This document shows positions 34,327-42,744 of a DNA stretch of 64,000 nucleotides, in pieces. This DNA comes from JASDSY01 sp041441465. Its GTDB lineage: Bacteria > Muiribacteriota > UBA9980. The stretch covers positions 372,001 through 436,000 of the forward strand of contig JASDSY010000010.1 of the NCBI GenBank assembly GCA_041441465.1, in the 5' to 3' direction. The translations under genes and the position numbers were made by a program. Under the pieces are notes generated by a model, which saw nothing but the letters and a program-made list of their open reading frames with translations, was not told where the DNA came from and searched no databases. Each line of letters begins with the position of its first letter. Within the stretch, counting starts at the first letter, position 1.

Positions 34327-36609
34327 TTAGCCAAAATATTGTTCGGCATCTACGACGTCGCGGTTCATTTTCTTGAGGCATGCGTCAATTTTAGAGCACG
34401 AAAACGGGTCCTGAACTAAAGCTCTTTTAAGCTGCCTTAAAAGGTCGATACAGTTTCTAAAAAGTCTTATAAGATCGCCTTCGAGCAAAAGAGTTTGGGT
34501 TTCCATCAGTTCCTGAAAAGTCGCGCCCTTGCTCCACGCATACGCTATTTCCGCCATGGCGTTTTCGATCGTCTTTATATTCGGCACTTTGCAATATTCA
34601 GTTTCGATCCTGATAATATTTTCCATCTTATATCTGAAACTTCTCAACTTATCTTTCAAGTCTTTATTTTTCATCAGATATGAAGCGCGCGTCTTGTTTT
34701 CGAATATTATACCGCATATAAGGGCATTTATTTCATCTTCGTCAAGCCTGTTGATGTAACCCTCGAAATAAAATTCAGTGGCGTGTATTTCATAACCGAA
34801 GATCTGCGAAGCAAATTCGCCGCGCGGGGTAAGTTTTTCATTTTTAATATAGCCGACTGAGTTTAAAAACGCGAACTTATTTTCAAGATCGAACCCTAAA
34901 ACACTGTCAAGACTGTGCACATCACGGCGCGCCCTGTCGTAAGCTTCAGCGAGCATAACGCATCCCGATTGAACGCTGCAAACTGAGCATTTGAATTTCT
35001 TTATGTTTTTACGGGCGAAATTCATGTCATTTTGCGCCTTATGCATCAGGCTCTTTACTCGCGGGTGCTCGTCGGGATGGATCTTGCGAAGGCTTCTTTT
35101 CAGTTGTATAAATTCCTGCTTGCCGTTTTTTATGGTCTGAAGCGCGTCAAGATAGCCCATAAGCGTCTTGCGCGGTTCCGGCAGGCGGCAGTTAATTTCG
35201 TTAAGCCGGCCTTCCATTTCATGCACTTTCTGTATTTTTTGGTCGATCACGGATTTAAGCTGATAATAGCTGAATGATTTTTCGCATAACTCCACTATTT
35301 CCTGCTTCGAGCGTGATGAATATAAATTCAGTATGCTCGAATACGAAAAGCCGAACTGGCTTTTTAACGGCTCAATTTTACCCAGAAGCGTCTGCTTGGT
35401 TTCAGCGTAGTTATAAAAGCGCGGATCGATTAAGGCATAAACATAGCCGAGCGGGTCGATTCCGCGGCGGCCTGCGCGGCCCGCCATCTGCTGATATTCG
35501 TATGATTTTAAATAACGGAAAGAAACGCCGTCATTCTTTTCGAGGCCGTCAAATATTACCGTGCGCGCCGGCATATTGATTCCGACTGCGAACGTTTCCG
35601 TCGCGAATAATATTTTTATAAGGTTTTTCGAAAATAAAATCTCGACTATTTCCTTTTGCGGCGGCAGCATTCCTGCATGGTGATACGCGGTGCCGAACTC
35701 GACAAGGCGCCTTAAATTGGTCGTCGAAATATATTTTTCAAGATTAAATTTAGCGACATGCTCGTCAAAAAGCGCGACAGCTTTCGCTGAATCTTCAGGC
35801 GACAATAAATTCAAATACCTGTTATTGAATGCGAGTTTTTCGCAATTTTTACGCGAAAAACTGAAACAGAGGGCTGGAAGCAGGTCTTTCCCCTTAAGAT
35901 ACTCAAATATTGACAGGCCATGCCGCCCCTGCGGCTCATTTGATTTTACAGCCTGTTTCATTTTCGCTGCCACCATATTAGCGTATGCCAGCGCTTTATT
36001 GAGATTAGTTAAAGTGAAAGACCGGTTGCCGCCCGCTATATAAACATGCGGCTCGAGCGGCACGGGACGCTTGTCGTGCAATACTATCGAAACATCGGCT
36101 TTTCTTATCGACTGCATCCAGTTGGCCAATTCCTCGACATTCGCAATAGTAGCCGAAAGGCATAAAAAATGTATCTGCTGCGGAGCGAGCATGATGCTTT
36201 CTTCCCAGACAGTGCCGCGGCGCGGGTCTTCTATGAAGTGCACTTCGTCAAAAATAACATAACGCACATGCTCGAGTTTTCGAGGTTCATCATAAATTAT
36301 GTTTCTGAATATTTCAGTCGTCATAATAAGGCATGGAGCGGAAGGATTTATAACTACGTCACCGGTTATTATACCGACCTTATCGCCGTATTGGTCTTTA
36401 AAATCACGATATTTCTGATTTGACAGTGCCTTGATAGGCGCAGTATATATTACTTCGAAATTTTCCCTTATACACTTATCGATGATATATTCAGCGATTA
36501 ACGTCTTACCCGAACCTGTAGGGGCACACACAATCACGGTATTCCATTTGTCTATGGCGTTAAGCGCGTCCACCTGAAAATCATCAAGCGTAAAATTTTT
36601 GTACTCCAT
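34327..36609 (-). CDS. Ski2-like DExH-box RNA/DNA helicase
   Basis: A 760-residue superfamily 2 helicase of the Ski2/Mtr4-like type. Walker A CAPTGSGKT at about 29-37, DEVH at about 119, SATIANVEELANWM at about 150, and the motif VI segment QMAGRAGRRG at about 390. The C-terminal 200 residues (CSVCSVQSGC and further) are a helical DSHCT-like region. Such helicases unwind structured RNA in turnover or processing. It is a single-gene unit with its own terminator. A cysteine cluster at about 535-550 may bind metal. Gene order gives no further hint. Confidence 0.88.
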   Translation of the reverse strand: MEYKNFTLDDFQVDALNAIDKWNTVIVCAPTGSGKTLIAEYIIDKCIRENFEVIYTAPIKALSNQKYRDFKDQYGDKVGIITGDVVINPSAPCLIMTTEIFRNIIYDEPRKLEHVRYVIFDEVHFIEDPRRGTVWEESIMLAPQQIHFLCLSATIANVEELANWMQSIRKADVSIVLHDKRPVPLEPHVYIAGGNRSFTLTNLNKALAYANMVAAKMKQAVKSNEPQGRHGLSIFEYLKGKDLLPALCFSFSRKNCEKLAFNNRYLNLLSPEDSAKAVALFDEHVAKFNLEKYISTTNLRRLVEFGTAYHHAGMLPPQKEIVEILFSKNLIKILFATETFAVGINMPARTVIFDGLEKNDGVSFRYLKSYEYQQMAGRAGRRGIDPLGYVYALIDPRFYNYAETKQTLLGKIEPLKSQFGFSYSSILNLYSSRSKQEIVELCEKSFSYYQLKSVIDQKIQKVHEMEGRLNEINCRLPEPRKTLMGYLDALQTIKNGKQEFIQLKRSLRKIHPDEHPRVKSLMHKAQNDMNFARKNIKKFKCSVCSVQSGCVMLAEAYDRARRDVHSLDSVLGFDLENKFAFLNSVGYIKNEKLTPRGEFASQIFGYEIHATEFYFEGYINRLDEDEINALICGIIFENKTRASYLMKNKDLKDKLRSFRYKMENIIRIETEYCKVPNIKTIENAMAEIAYAWSKGATFQELMETQTLLLEGDLIRLFRNCIDLLRQLKRALVQDPFSCSKIDACLKKMNRDVVDAEQYFG

Positions 36610-36969
36610 TTTTATATTCCTCGATTCCCGATTTTATTTTAATTCTTTCAAAATTTAACATTTTATTATACTACAAGCGGTAATAAATTGCAATTTATTT
36701 TGTATTTTTTATATCCGGGTTTTATGTAACATAGCAGCCTTGCCGGCGACAATAAAATTATCTTAAAAAAGGCTTGTTTTATTAAATTATCAAATATTTA
36801 CATTTACTAAAATATTTATTTTCAATATTATTTGAATAAAAAAATTGCCGCTGGTCATACGCTAACGATTACCTTAAATAATTTTTCCAGGTAAACTTGA
36901 TACGCCTCAAAAAAAATGGTATAATTTTATTAACATTTTAAAAATCTAAAAAAATCAGGAGATTAATTT
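36610..36969. other. Intergenic region with divergent promoters
   Basis: Separates the divergent helicase and DUF4105-like genes. It holds a clear plus-strand sigma-70 promoter at 36897-36925; otherwise AT-rich with no gene seen. Confidence 0.6.
36897..36925 (+). promoter_or_regulatory. Sigma-70 promoter
   Basis: TTGATA, 17-base spacer, TATAAT (36920-36925), 44 bases before the gene at 36970. Confidence 0.75.
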
Positions 36970-38286
36970 ATGCTAAAAAAATATCGTGTTTTACCTGTTA
37001 TGGCACTTTTAGCGTTTATGGGATTAAGTTTATATCAGCCGGTTACGGCAACAGCGGAAGAAACGGCAATAAATACTAATACCGCCGTTCAGGACGTGCA
37101 ATGGAATAAAAAACAGCGTCCTGCGGTTTTGAAAAGTGAAAACGAAGAGGGCATATTCACTCTCGGAAACGTAAGATGGGGTTTCGACGAAAAAGGATCA
37201 CACATCGACACATCGGAACCGAAATGGCGCCAGGATGTAAAAGTCGATATAAATAAAGTCTCCGACGTATATTTCGTAATAAAACCGTTCCCGCCGGAAT
37301 GGCTTGCCGCGCACTGCCTTTTCATATTCGAATTCGACAATTCAGGTTATATCACTACCGAAAACAAAGAAACATCCAAAGGCCTTATACTTTCAATCGA
37401 GGCAAGACTCAGAATAGACCAGAGCTATAGCCTTGTTCAGGGCCAGTTCGATAAGTTTAAAATAATCTATCAACTCGGCTGCTACGAAGATTATATACAG
37501 GTCTGCTCGCTCGAAAATAAAAGATTGATTCCAATTAAATTAAAATTAACGCATGAGCAAAAAGCCGATCTTTTGGAAAACGCGATCCGCGCGTCTCTCA
37601 AAAACCGTGATAACGAGATGTATAACACGTTGCAGAATAACTGCACAAACAACTTATTCCTGCTTTTAAACACCGTTCTGCCCGATGAGCAGCAGTTCAA
37701 AGAATGGCTCTTAAAGAAATTTTTATATAACACGAGCATATCATTTCCGAGAACGGCCGGCATAGTGTTAAAAAAACACGGCGTAGTCGAGGAGAAAATG
37801 CCGGTAATTATGCCGAATAATTTAAATAAAGCCGATATAGCCACCCGCCGTCTCGAAGGCGAAACTCTTGCCGCGGCTCAGAAAAAGGCCGAAAAAATAA
37901 GCCGCAGGGCCGACAGCGTAAAGACCATAATAAAAGACGGCCTTGCCGAAGGATATATAAGCAAAGACCTCTTAAAAACGCTCATGTATAATGAGATCGC
38001 TGAAAGTGTATTCAGGCTTCACGTACCGGGGACCGTAACCGGCGAGGACAATAACGGCGAATTCACCATCGGCTCCGAATTTGCCGAAAAAATCGACCGC
38101 GCGGCTTCAGTCAGCGACCTTACTAATTATATCGATGAATGCTTCGAATCATATAAAAACGCGGTTTCTAACAGAATGACATTCGAAGGAAACGACATAT
38201 CGAATTACCTAGACGCAAACCTCAGCGAACTCGGTAAAACTTTCAGCCAGGCCGCGAAATATTCAGAAATTAACCAGCGTAATTAA
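36970..38286 (+). CDS. Exported DUF4105-like protein
   Basis: A 438-residue protein with a signal peptide (about 1-30, ending ATA). It opens with a beta-rich part with WLAAHCLFIFEF at about 113-124 and LGCYEDYIQVC at about 166-176, then NNCTNNLFLLLNTVLP at about 221-236. The NC-T motif and the preceding His resemble the papain-like DUF4105 domain found in periplasmic proteins of diderm bacteria. The C-terminal 170 residues are helical. CAGGAG precedes the ATG. Function unknown; an envelope protease or transacylase is possible. Confidence 0.65.
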   Translation: MLKKYRVLPVMALLAFMGLSLYQPVTATAEETAINTNTAVQDVQWNKKQRPAVLKSENEEGIFTLGNVRWGFDEKGSHIDTSEPKWRQDVKVDINKVSDVYFVIKPFPPEWLAAHCLFIFEFDNSGYITTENKETSKGLILSIEARLRIDQSYSLVQGQFDKFKIIYQLGCYEDYIQVCSLENKRLIPIKLKLTHEQKADLLENAIRASLKNRDNEMYNTLQNNCTNNLFLLLNTVLPDEQQFKEWLLKKFLYNTSISFPRTAGIVLKKHGVVEEKMPVIMPNNLNKADIATRRLEGETLAAAQKKAEKISRRADSVKTIIKDGLAEGYISKDLLKTLMYNEIAESVFRLHVPGTVTGEDNNGEFTIGSEFAEKIDRAASVSDLTNYIDECFESYKNAVSNRMTFEGNDISNYLDANLSELGKTFSQAAKYSEINQRN

Positions 38287-38320
38287 TAACAGCCAATAAA
38301 TTTAATCATTTATTTATAAA

Positions 38321-38362
38321 AAAAGACAGCTTTAAAATATAATTTTCAAAGCTGTCTTTTTT
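38321..38362. terminator. Bidirectional terminator
   Basis: Stem AAAAGACAGCTTT (38321-38333) / AAAGCTGTCTTTT (38348-38360) between two convergent genes, with T runs on both strands. Confidence 0.85.
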
Positions 38363-38488
38363 ACTTTTAAGTTTAATTCAAATATTAACCATCACGTTAT
38401 ATTATATATTTGCCAATACCGTTATAATTAAGAATTCTTAAAGTGAAGCATATTAACAAAGGCAATTTTAATGGTTCGATTAAATGAG

Positions 38489-39022
38489 TTATTTATTAAT
38501 TTCAATGATATGAACCCCGTAATTATTTTTTTCAGGTATTATTCTCATGTGTATAGCCTCTTGTTTAAATCTTTCGAGAAGGACCTCACGGCAGTATTTT
38601 ATTAAAGCGTCTTTTTTGGCCGGCGTAACTTTATCCATTTCAAGAGTGACATTAATATCTTCTATAATGTCGTTAATCACTCCGGTACGCTTCCAGAGCC
38701 CTATCTTTGGAAATGGATCTATAGTCGAGCACTGATCAAATTTCTCCAGGATTTCTAACGCCGTTTTCTGAATATCGCCAAGAGGAATGTCCTTCCGGTT
38801 TCCGACCGCGTCAGGGTTATATTTTGTCGGAAGCATTATAAGCACGGTAAACAATTCCTGAGCGTTATTTTTATTGCCGCGTAATGCAGAGTAATTAGAT
38901 TCAAGAGATTTGATTTGCTCGCTCAAGGAAATTTCCGCCGCAGACGAATTATTATCAAAAAAGAAAAACAATATGAATAATAATGATATTTGAAATAAAG
39001 TCAACCGGAATATTTTTTTCAT
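38489..39022 (-). CDS. Small exported protein of unknown function
   Basis: A 177-residue protein; signal peptide about 1-28 (FFFDNNSSAAE). The mature part is helical with one conserved-looking stretch, LIMLPTKYNPDAVGNRKDI. Not recognised. AAGGTGGA lies ahead of the ATG. It stands alone between terminators at 38321 and 39105. Confidence 0.6.
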   Translation of the reverse strand: MKKIFRLTLFQISLLFILFFFFDNNSSAAEISLSEQIKSLESNYSALRGNKNNAQELFTVLIMLPTKYNPDAVGNRKDIPLGDIQKTALEILEKFDQCSTIDPFPKIGLWKRTGVINDIIEDINVTLEMDKVTPAKKDALIKYCREVLLERFKQEAIHMRIIPEKNNYGVHIIEINK

Positions 39023-39104
39023 TAATCAATCCACCTTATACATTAATTTTAATTTATACAATTAACATAAATAACCTTTATTAATCAAGGTCGTTAATAA
39101 TCAT

Positions 39105-39150
39105 AAAAAAGGGCAGCCCTGAAAGATAAATTTCAAAGCCGTCCTTTTTA
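39105..39150 (-). terminator. Terminator downstream of the RiPP precursor genes
   Basis: A 19-base stem with several G-U or mismatched pairs (39105-39123 / 39131-39149), T runs at both ends. Confidence 0.75.
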
Positions 39151-39254
39151 TAATTTTTGACTTATGCTGTAATACCTGCACAATAACATCCAGTAGAAAC
39201 GTTATAGATTAAAATTATTTCATTAAAACCGCTTTTGACGGGTAATATAAAAAA

Positions 39255-39563
39255 TCATCTAAGAATTACGGTACCATTAAAACAGCTACTAAAATTTACC
39301 ACGTTAACGCAGCCACCGGCAACATTTGCAAGCTCAGCCTCAGATAATTCACCCGATTTTTGATTTTGAAGTTCATTGATGACTTCTTTAAATTCGTCTT
39401 TCGTAAATTCCAATCCGGCCGTTTTTCCAAATTCTACAATTTTATCGGCATTTACTTCGCCTGCCGCATTTTTGCACTTTAAAATTAATTCTTCATATTT
39501 TTTTTGAAATTCAGGATTTTTCTCAATTTTATTTATCATTTGCCTTACATTATCTTTACTCAT
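39255..39563 (-). CDS. RiPP precursor peptide 1 (Nif11-like leader, GG cleavage site)
   Basis: A 102-residue peptide. Residues 1-70 form a helical Nif11-like leader (MSKDNVRQMINKIEKNPEFQ). It ends in the double-glycine site ELSEAELANVAGG with the Gly pair at 83-84, the usual cut site of C39 peptidase exporters. The 18-residue core CVNVVNFSSCFNGTVILR has Cys at 85 and 94 and several Ser/Thr, so thioether, disulfide or other crosslinks are possible. The gene has an AAAGGGAG box. It is the third of three precursor genes on the minus strand, 6.3 kb from the matching exporter. Confidence 0.88.
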   Translation of the reverse strand: MSKDNVRQMINKIEKNPEFQKKYEELILKCKNAAGEVNADKIVEFGKTAGLEFTKDEFKEVINELQNQKSGELSEAELANVAGGCVNVVNFSSCFNGTVILR

Positions 39564-39639
39564 AAAAAACTCCCTTTTTTAATATATAATCTGTACAACA
39601 CATCTCTCATCAAAAATTACAATTAATTCGGAAATCAAA

Positions 39640-39705
39640 TACTAAAAATAAAAGTTTATTAATTTTATAATTCCTTATTTACTGACATTTTTGAAATGCG
39701 AAACT
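39640..39705. repeat. Degenerate third piece of the dispersed repeat
   Basis: Between two precursor genes. It shares ACTAAAAATAAAA with the copy at 41.2 kb and an ATGCGAAACTTAA unit with both copies, but the parts are rearranged. Similarity is weaker than between the two main copies. Confidence 0.35.
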
Positions 39706-39729
39706 TAATTTAAAATAAAAAAATATTTA

Positions 39730-39966
39730 TTATTTCGCAGGACCTCTGCATATGCCTCTTATATTATATTTGCAGTTAGAGCAGTCGCCGTTATTGGGAC
39801 AATTCTGACTTATACCGCCGGCCACCTTATCAAGTTCGGCATCGCCAAGCTCTTTCGAATCCCGTGCGGCGTCATCATTTTTTTTTAATTCATTTCTTAT
39901 TTTAAGAAATAATTTTTTTTTCAGCTCTGATTCTTCTGAAAAATCAAAGCGCTTATCGTCGATCAT
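39730..39966 (-). CDS. RiPP precursor peptide 2 (GG leader, four-Cys core)
   Basis: A 78-residue peptide with a short charged leader that ends ELGDAELDKVAGG (Gly pair at 50-51). The 27-residue core contains Cys at 56, 62, 65 and 73 (NCPNNGDCSNCKYN and GICRG), which could form two disulfides or other links. The leader is not clearly Nif11-like, but its cleavage region matches its two neighbours. It is one of three consecutive minus-strand precursors; the ribosome site (GAGG) is modest. Confidence 0.82.
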   Translation of the reverse strand: MIDDKRFDFSEESELKKKLFLKIRNELKKNDDAARDSKELGDAELDKVAGGISQNCPNNGDCSNCKYNIRGICRGPAK

Positions 39967-40021
39967 AAAATAACCTCTCGGTATAATATCCGGAACAAAA
40001 TAACATTTGCTCCTTTCTAAG

Positions 40022-40351
40022 TTAGCCTACGCACCTGAAAAAAACTATATTTACGCTCATAGGCGCGGCGCTGGCCCAATGGGTGCCGCGCATGCCGCCG
40101 GCAACAGTTTCAAGATCATTCTCCAAAAGTTCTTTATTCGCGTTTTCGTTTTCAATATATTCGGAACGAGCGGACAATATATCGTCTGGCGAAAAAGAAA
40201 AACCTGTTTTTTCACCAAATTCAACAAGCATGTCAAAAAATATTTTTTCGCTTTCTTTTTGATAGTCGCGTGCCATTTCCAGATATTTTTTTTGAAATTC
40301 CTCATCGTTTTTTATTTTTTCGAACATATCCTTTACATTTTCTTTACTCAT
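40022..40351 (-). CDS. RiPP precursor peptide 3 (Nif11-like leader)
   Basis: A 109-residue peptide from the ATG at 40351 (AAAGGAG box 11 bases upstream; an in-frame GTG at 40363 is less likely). The leader MSKENVKDMFEKIKNDEEFQ is closely similar to that of precursor 1 and ends LLENDLETVAGG with the Gly pair at 85-86. The 23-residue core MRGTHWASAAPMSVNIVFFR plus CVG is hydrophobic, with a single Cys and unlike the other two cores. It presumably leads the precursor operon, since the sigma factor upstream is close by. Confidence 0.88.
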   Translation of the reverse strand: MSKENVKDMFEKIKNDEEFQKKYLEMARDYQKESEKIFFDMLVEFGEKTGFSFSPDDILSARSEYIENENANKELLENDLETVAGGMRGTHWASAAPMSVNIVFFRCVG

Positions 40352-40429
40352 AACGATGAACACTCCTTTATTTATTAAATATTGTTGTTCATTAAATTAT
40401 ACGTTTTATAAAAATTTTTATCTCAAAAT

Positions 40430-40960
40430 TTAAAAATTATTTTCATTAGTTTTAAAAATTGAACGCAGCTTAGAAATAGCTCTCGAGCAAATTGTCGAAA
40501 CTGTACTTTCGTTTATACCTGTCATTTCTGATATTTCCTTATTTGACAAGCCGCTGAAATATTTAAGCGAAATAACATGACGATGTTTTTCATCGAGTAA
40601 AGTAAGCGCTTTATATAATAATTTTCGATCGTTATTTAATATCTTTTCACATTCACCGTCAAAATCAACAGTCACAGGCGTGTCAAGTGCTGGAGCGCCA
40701 GAAGGGAAAACAACAATTCTGCTATTTTTTCTAAAATGATCAATTACGCAGTTATTTGCGATAGTAAATATCCATGTCGAAAACAACGCTTTACTTGAAT
40801 CAAATTTATCACGATTCGATATGACTTTTAAAAAAATCTCGCTTACAATATCCTCACTATATTCCCGATGCAGTATCCTGTAAAAAACATAATTATAAAT
40901 CCTGCCAAAATATTCCTCGTACATCCTGTCAATTTCAGAAATTTTTTTCAAATCATACAT
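40430..40960 (-). CDS. ECF-family sigma factor next to the RiPP genes
   Basis: A 176-residue ECF sigma factor. Region 2 is SEDIVSEIFLKVISNRDKF and FSTWIFTIANNCVIDHFRK; region 4 is FSGLSNKEISEMTGINESTV. It lies directly upstream of, and on the same strand as, the three precursor genes, so it is likely co-transcribed with or controls them. No anti-sigma gene adjoins. It differs from the ECF factor at 26438. Confidence 0.92.
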   Translation of the reverse strand: MYDLKKISEIDRMYEEYFGRIYNYVFYRILHREYSEDIVSEIFLKVISNRDKFDSSKALFSTWIFTIANNCVIDHFRKNSRIVVFPSGAPALDTPVTVDFDGECEKILNNDRKLLYKALTLLDEKHRHVISLKYFSGLSNKEISEMTGINESTVSTICSRAISKLRSIFKTNENNF

Positions 40961-41109
40961 GTTCTTTTAATTTTACTCTCCAGTTCTTATAAAATAAACC
41001 TGGTTCTGAATAAAAATACTTCATTAGCTAAATAAAACATAAAAAACAAGCAAAATAAATTTATCAGCTAATGTTTGAAAATAAAATTTAACTACTTATT
41101 ATATCATAT

Positions 41110-41240
41110 CATGTTTACCATAATCAACTAACTTAAGTTTCGCATGGCAAAACCGGCATTATTACATTAATCCATATTTCTTAACTAATATATTTACAAT
41201 TGATTTTGAAGCCGAATGCTAAAAATAAAATTTTATCAAC
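41110..41240 (-). repeat. Dispersed repeat, copy 2 (inverted relative to 32.1 kb)
   Basis: Reverse complement aligns with 32100-32225 along almost its entire length. The two copies bracket a 9-kb segment in inverted orientation. Confidence 0.7.
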
Positions 41241-41339
41241 TTTAAAAACCCTTATTTATATAGAATTTTGAAATTAGAAATCCAGGCCGGTAAAATAAAA
41301 AAAGAAAAAGCATTTTAATTTTTATGTTTAAATAACAGT

Positions 41340-41386
41340 GACAAAAAATTGAAAATATGTTAAATTTAACGACAAAAAATTGAAAA
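41340..41386 (+). repeat. Pair of 16-base direct repeats upstream of the HExxH gene
   Basis: GACAAAAAATTGAAAA occurs at 41340-41355 and 41371-41386, exactly 31 bases apart (about three helical turns), ending 55 bases before the start codon. This spacing fits a regulator binding site. Confidence 0.5.
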
Positions 41387-41440
41387 ATAAAGAGTAATTT
41401 CAAGCAAAAGAATTTTAAAACAAGGCAATTAAGGTAATTT

Positions 41441-42553
41441 ATGAATAAAAAAATACATTTCGAAAAAAAATTTGAAAATTCAGAACTCAGCGAGGAATTG
41501 AAAAAATATACCGCCAACGCGTTTATAAGCGCTCAAAGTATATTTGAAAAATTGCCGCTAGCTGACGAAGAATTTACCGGAACATGGCGGGAATATTTAA
41601 CAGAATCAAAAAAAATCGGAGTTTTTGAAACACTGAAGAAAAAATTACCGCAGCTTAATTTTCCTATAGAAAAAAATATAAGTTTAAACGACGAATATAG
41701 ACGGGCAGTAACAGCAAAAGCGCCGCCCGAATCTTTTGCCGTAAATTCCGGTTTGGTTCTCAACTCCGCCGAAGAGTTGACACTCACGATTCATGAAACC
41801 TCCGCCGGTTCTATACCTGTAATTATAGTAAAAAACAGAGAGGATTTCGTTAACTTATGCCGCGCGCTGGCCTTTAAAAATGAGCCGGTCGAAATCCAAG
41901 ACTCGATGGGCGGCCTTGCCATAAGCGGCTACAATAACTGCGGCCGATACATTGAATACCTTAAAAATAAAACTTTTAATGATTTTTTTACTAATGCCAC
42001 AGACACTCAAGAAAAACAAAAAAGCTTTTATCAGGATTGCTTTCTTCTTTTAAGCGACGGGCCGTATAGCGGACTGCCCGCCTTCGAAACAAGTTTTTCA
42101 GAAAACGAATGGCGTGAAATTTCTTTAAAAATAAGACTTGGGCATGAATCGGCGCATTATTTCACCAAAAGATGCCTCGGCTCGATGCGTAATAACGCGC
42201 ATGATGAACTTATAGCGGATTATGCCGGCATTTGTAACGCGCTTGGCGAATATGACGCGAGTTTATTTTTAAAGTGCTGCGGTATTGAAAACTACCCGGA
42301 AATAAGAATTAACGGCCGGATACATAATTACAAGGGCAGCCCCTCGTTAAATCAAGCTGATTTTAATGTAATGTGCGGATTGCTTTATAATGCCTCGACA
42401 AATATCGAAACATTTGACCGGAAAAATAGAAAAAAATTTTCACGCGGTGATTTTACTGCCGCGGCTATTTTATGTATCGCATCTCTTTCATTAGTCGAAT
42501 TAGCGGTTGAATCGGGAGCCGACGCTCTTCAAAAAAAACTAGAGAAAATATAA
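41441..42553 (+). CDS. HExxH-motif protein of the RiPP locus (candidate modifying enzyme or peptidase)
   Basis: A 370-residue cytoplasmic protein without signal peptide. RLGHESAHYF at about 232-241 gives a HExxH metal site (His235, Glu236, His239), followed by NNAHDELIAD with Glu256, so a gluzincin-like HExxH...E arrangement is present. The remainder is not recognised; Cys residues are few. HExxH proteins occur in other RiPP clusters as proteases or metal-dependent peptide modifiers. Because no LanM, radical SAM or YcaO gene is seen here, this is the best candidate for acting on the precursors. It runs toward the exporter operon and has an AAGG box. Confidence 0.7.
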   Translation: MNKKIHFEKKFENSELSEELKKYTANAFISAQSIFEKLPLADEEFTGTWREYLTESKKIGVFETLKKKLPQLNFPIEKNISLNDEYRRAVTAKAPPESFAVNSGLVLNSAEELTLTIHETSAGSIPVIIVKNREDFVNLCRALAFKNEPVEIQDSMGGLAISGYNNCGRYIEYLKNKTFNDFFTNATDTQEKQKSFYQDCFLLLSDGPYSGLPAFETSFSENEWREISLKIRLGHESAHYFTKRCLGSMRNNAHDELIADYAGICNALGEYDASLFLKCCGIENYPEIRINGRIHNYKGSPSLNQADFNVMCGLLYNASTNIETFDRKNRKKFSRGDFTAAAILCIASLSLVELAVESGADALQKKLEKI

Positions 42554-42678
42554 AAGCCAAAGGGAAAATAAGATAAATAAAGATTAATATTTTTATTTTT
42601 TTGTTTACAAAAATGTTTTTGAATTTACTCAATAAATATTTTTTTATTTTAATGCGCTTAATTCAACATACGATAATA

Positions 42679-42707
42679 TTGACAAATTTGCTTAACTATT
42701 ATATCAT
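42679..42707 (+). promoter_or_regulatory. Sigma-70 promoter of the export operon
   Basis: TTGACA (42679-42684), 17-base spacer, TATCAT (42702-42707), 38 bases before the TolC-like gene. Confidence 0.75.
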
Positions 42708-42744
42708 AACCTAATCAAAAAAATTATAAAATGCGGGTATTAAA

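Larger units (their letters stand above)
40961..41440. other. Intergenic region between divergent sigma and HExxH genes
   Basis: 480 AT-rich bases. It contains the dispersed repeat copy at 41110-41240 and a pair of 16-base direct repeats at 41340-41386. Promoters for both divergent units must be here, but none is outstanding. Confidence 0.55.

Noticed and set aside
41145..41165. TGGCAAAACCGGCAT as a promoter element
   Set aside because: No -12 GC or GT at the right distance; it belongs to the dispersed repeat.
41242..41517. Hydrophobic, Phe-rich 91-codon minus-strand frame
   Set aside because: It overlaps the HExxH gene start and comes from AT-rich repeat DNA; no ribosome site.
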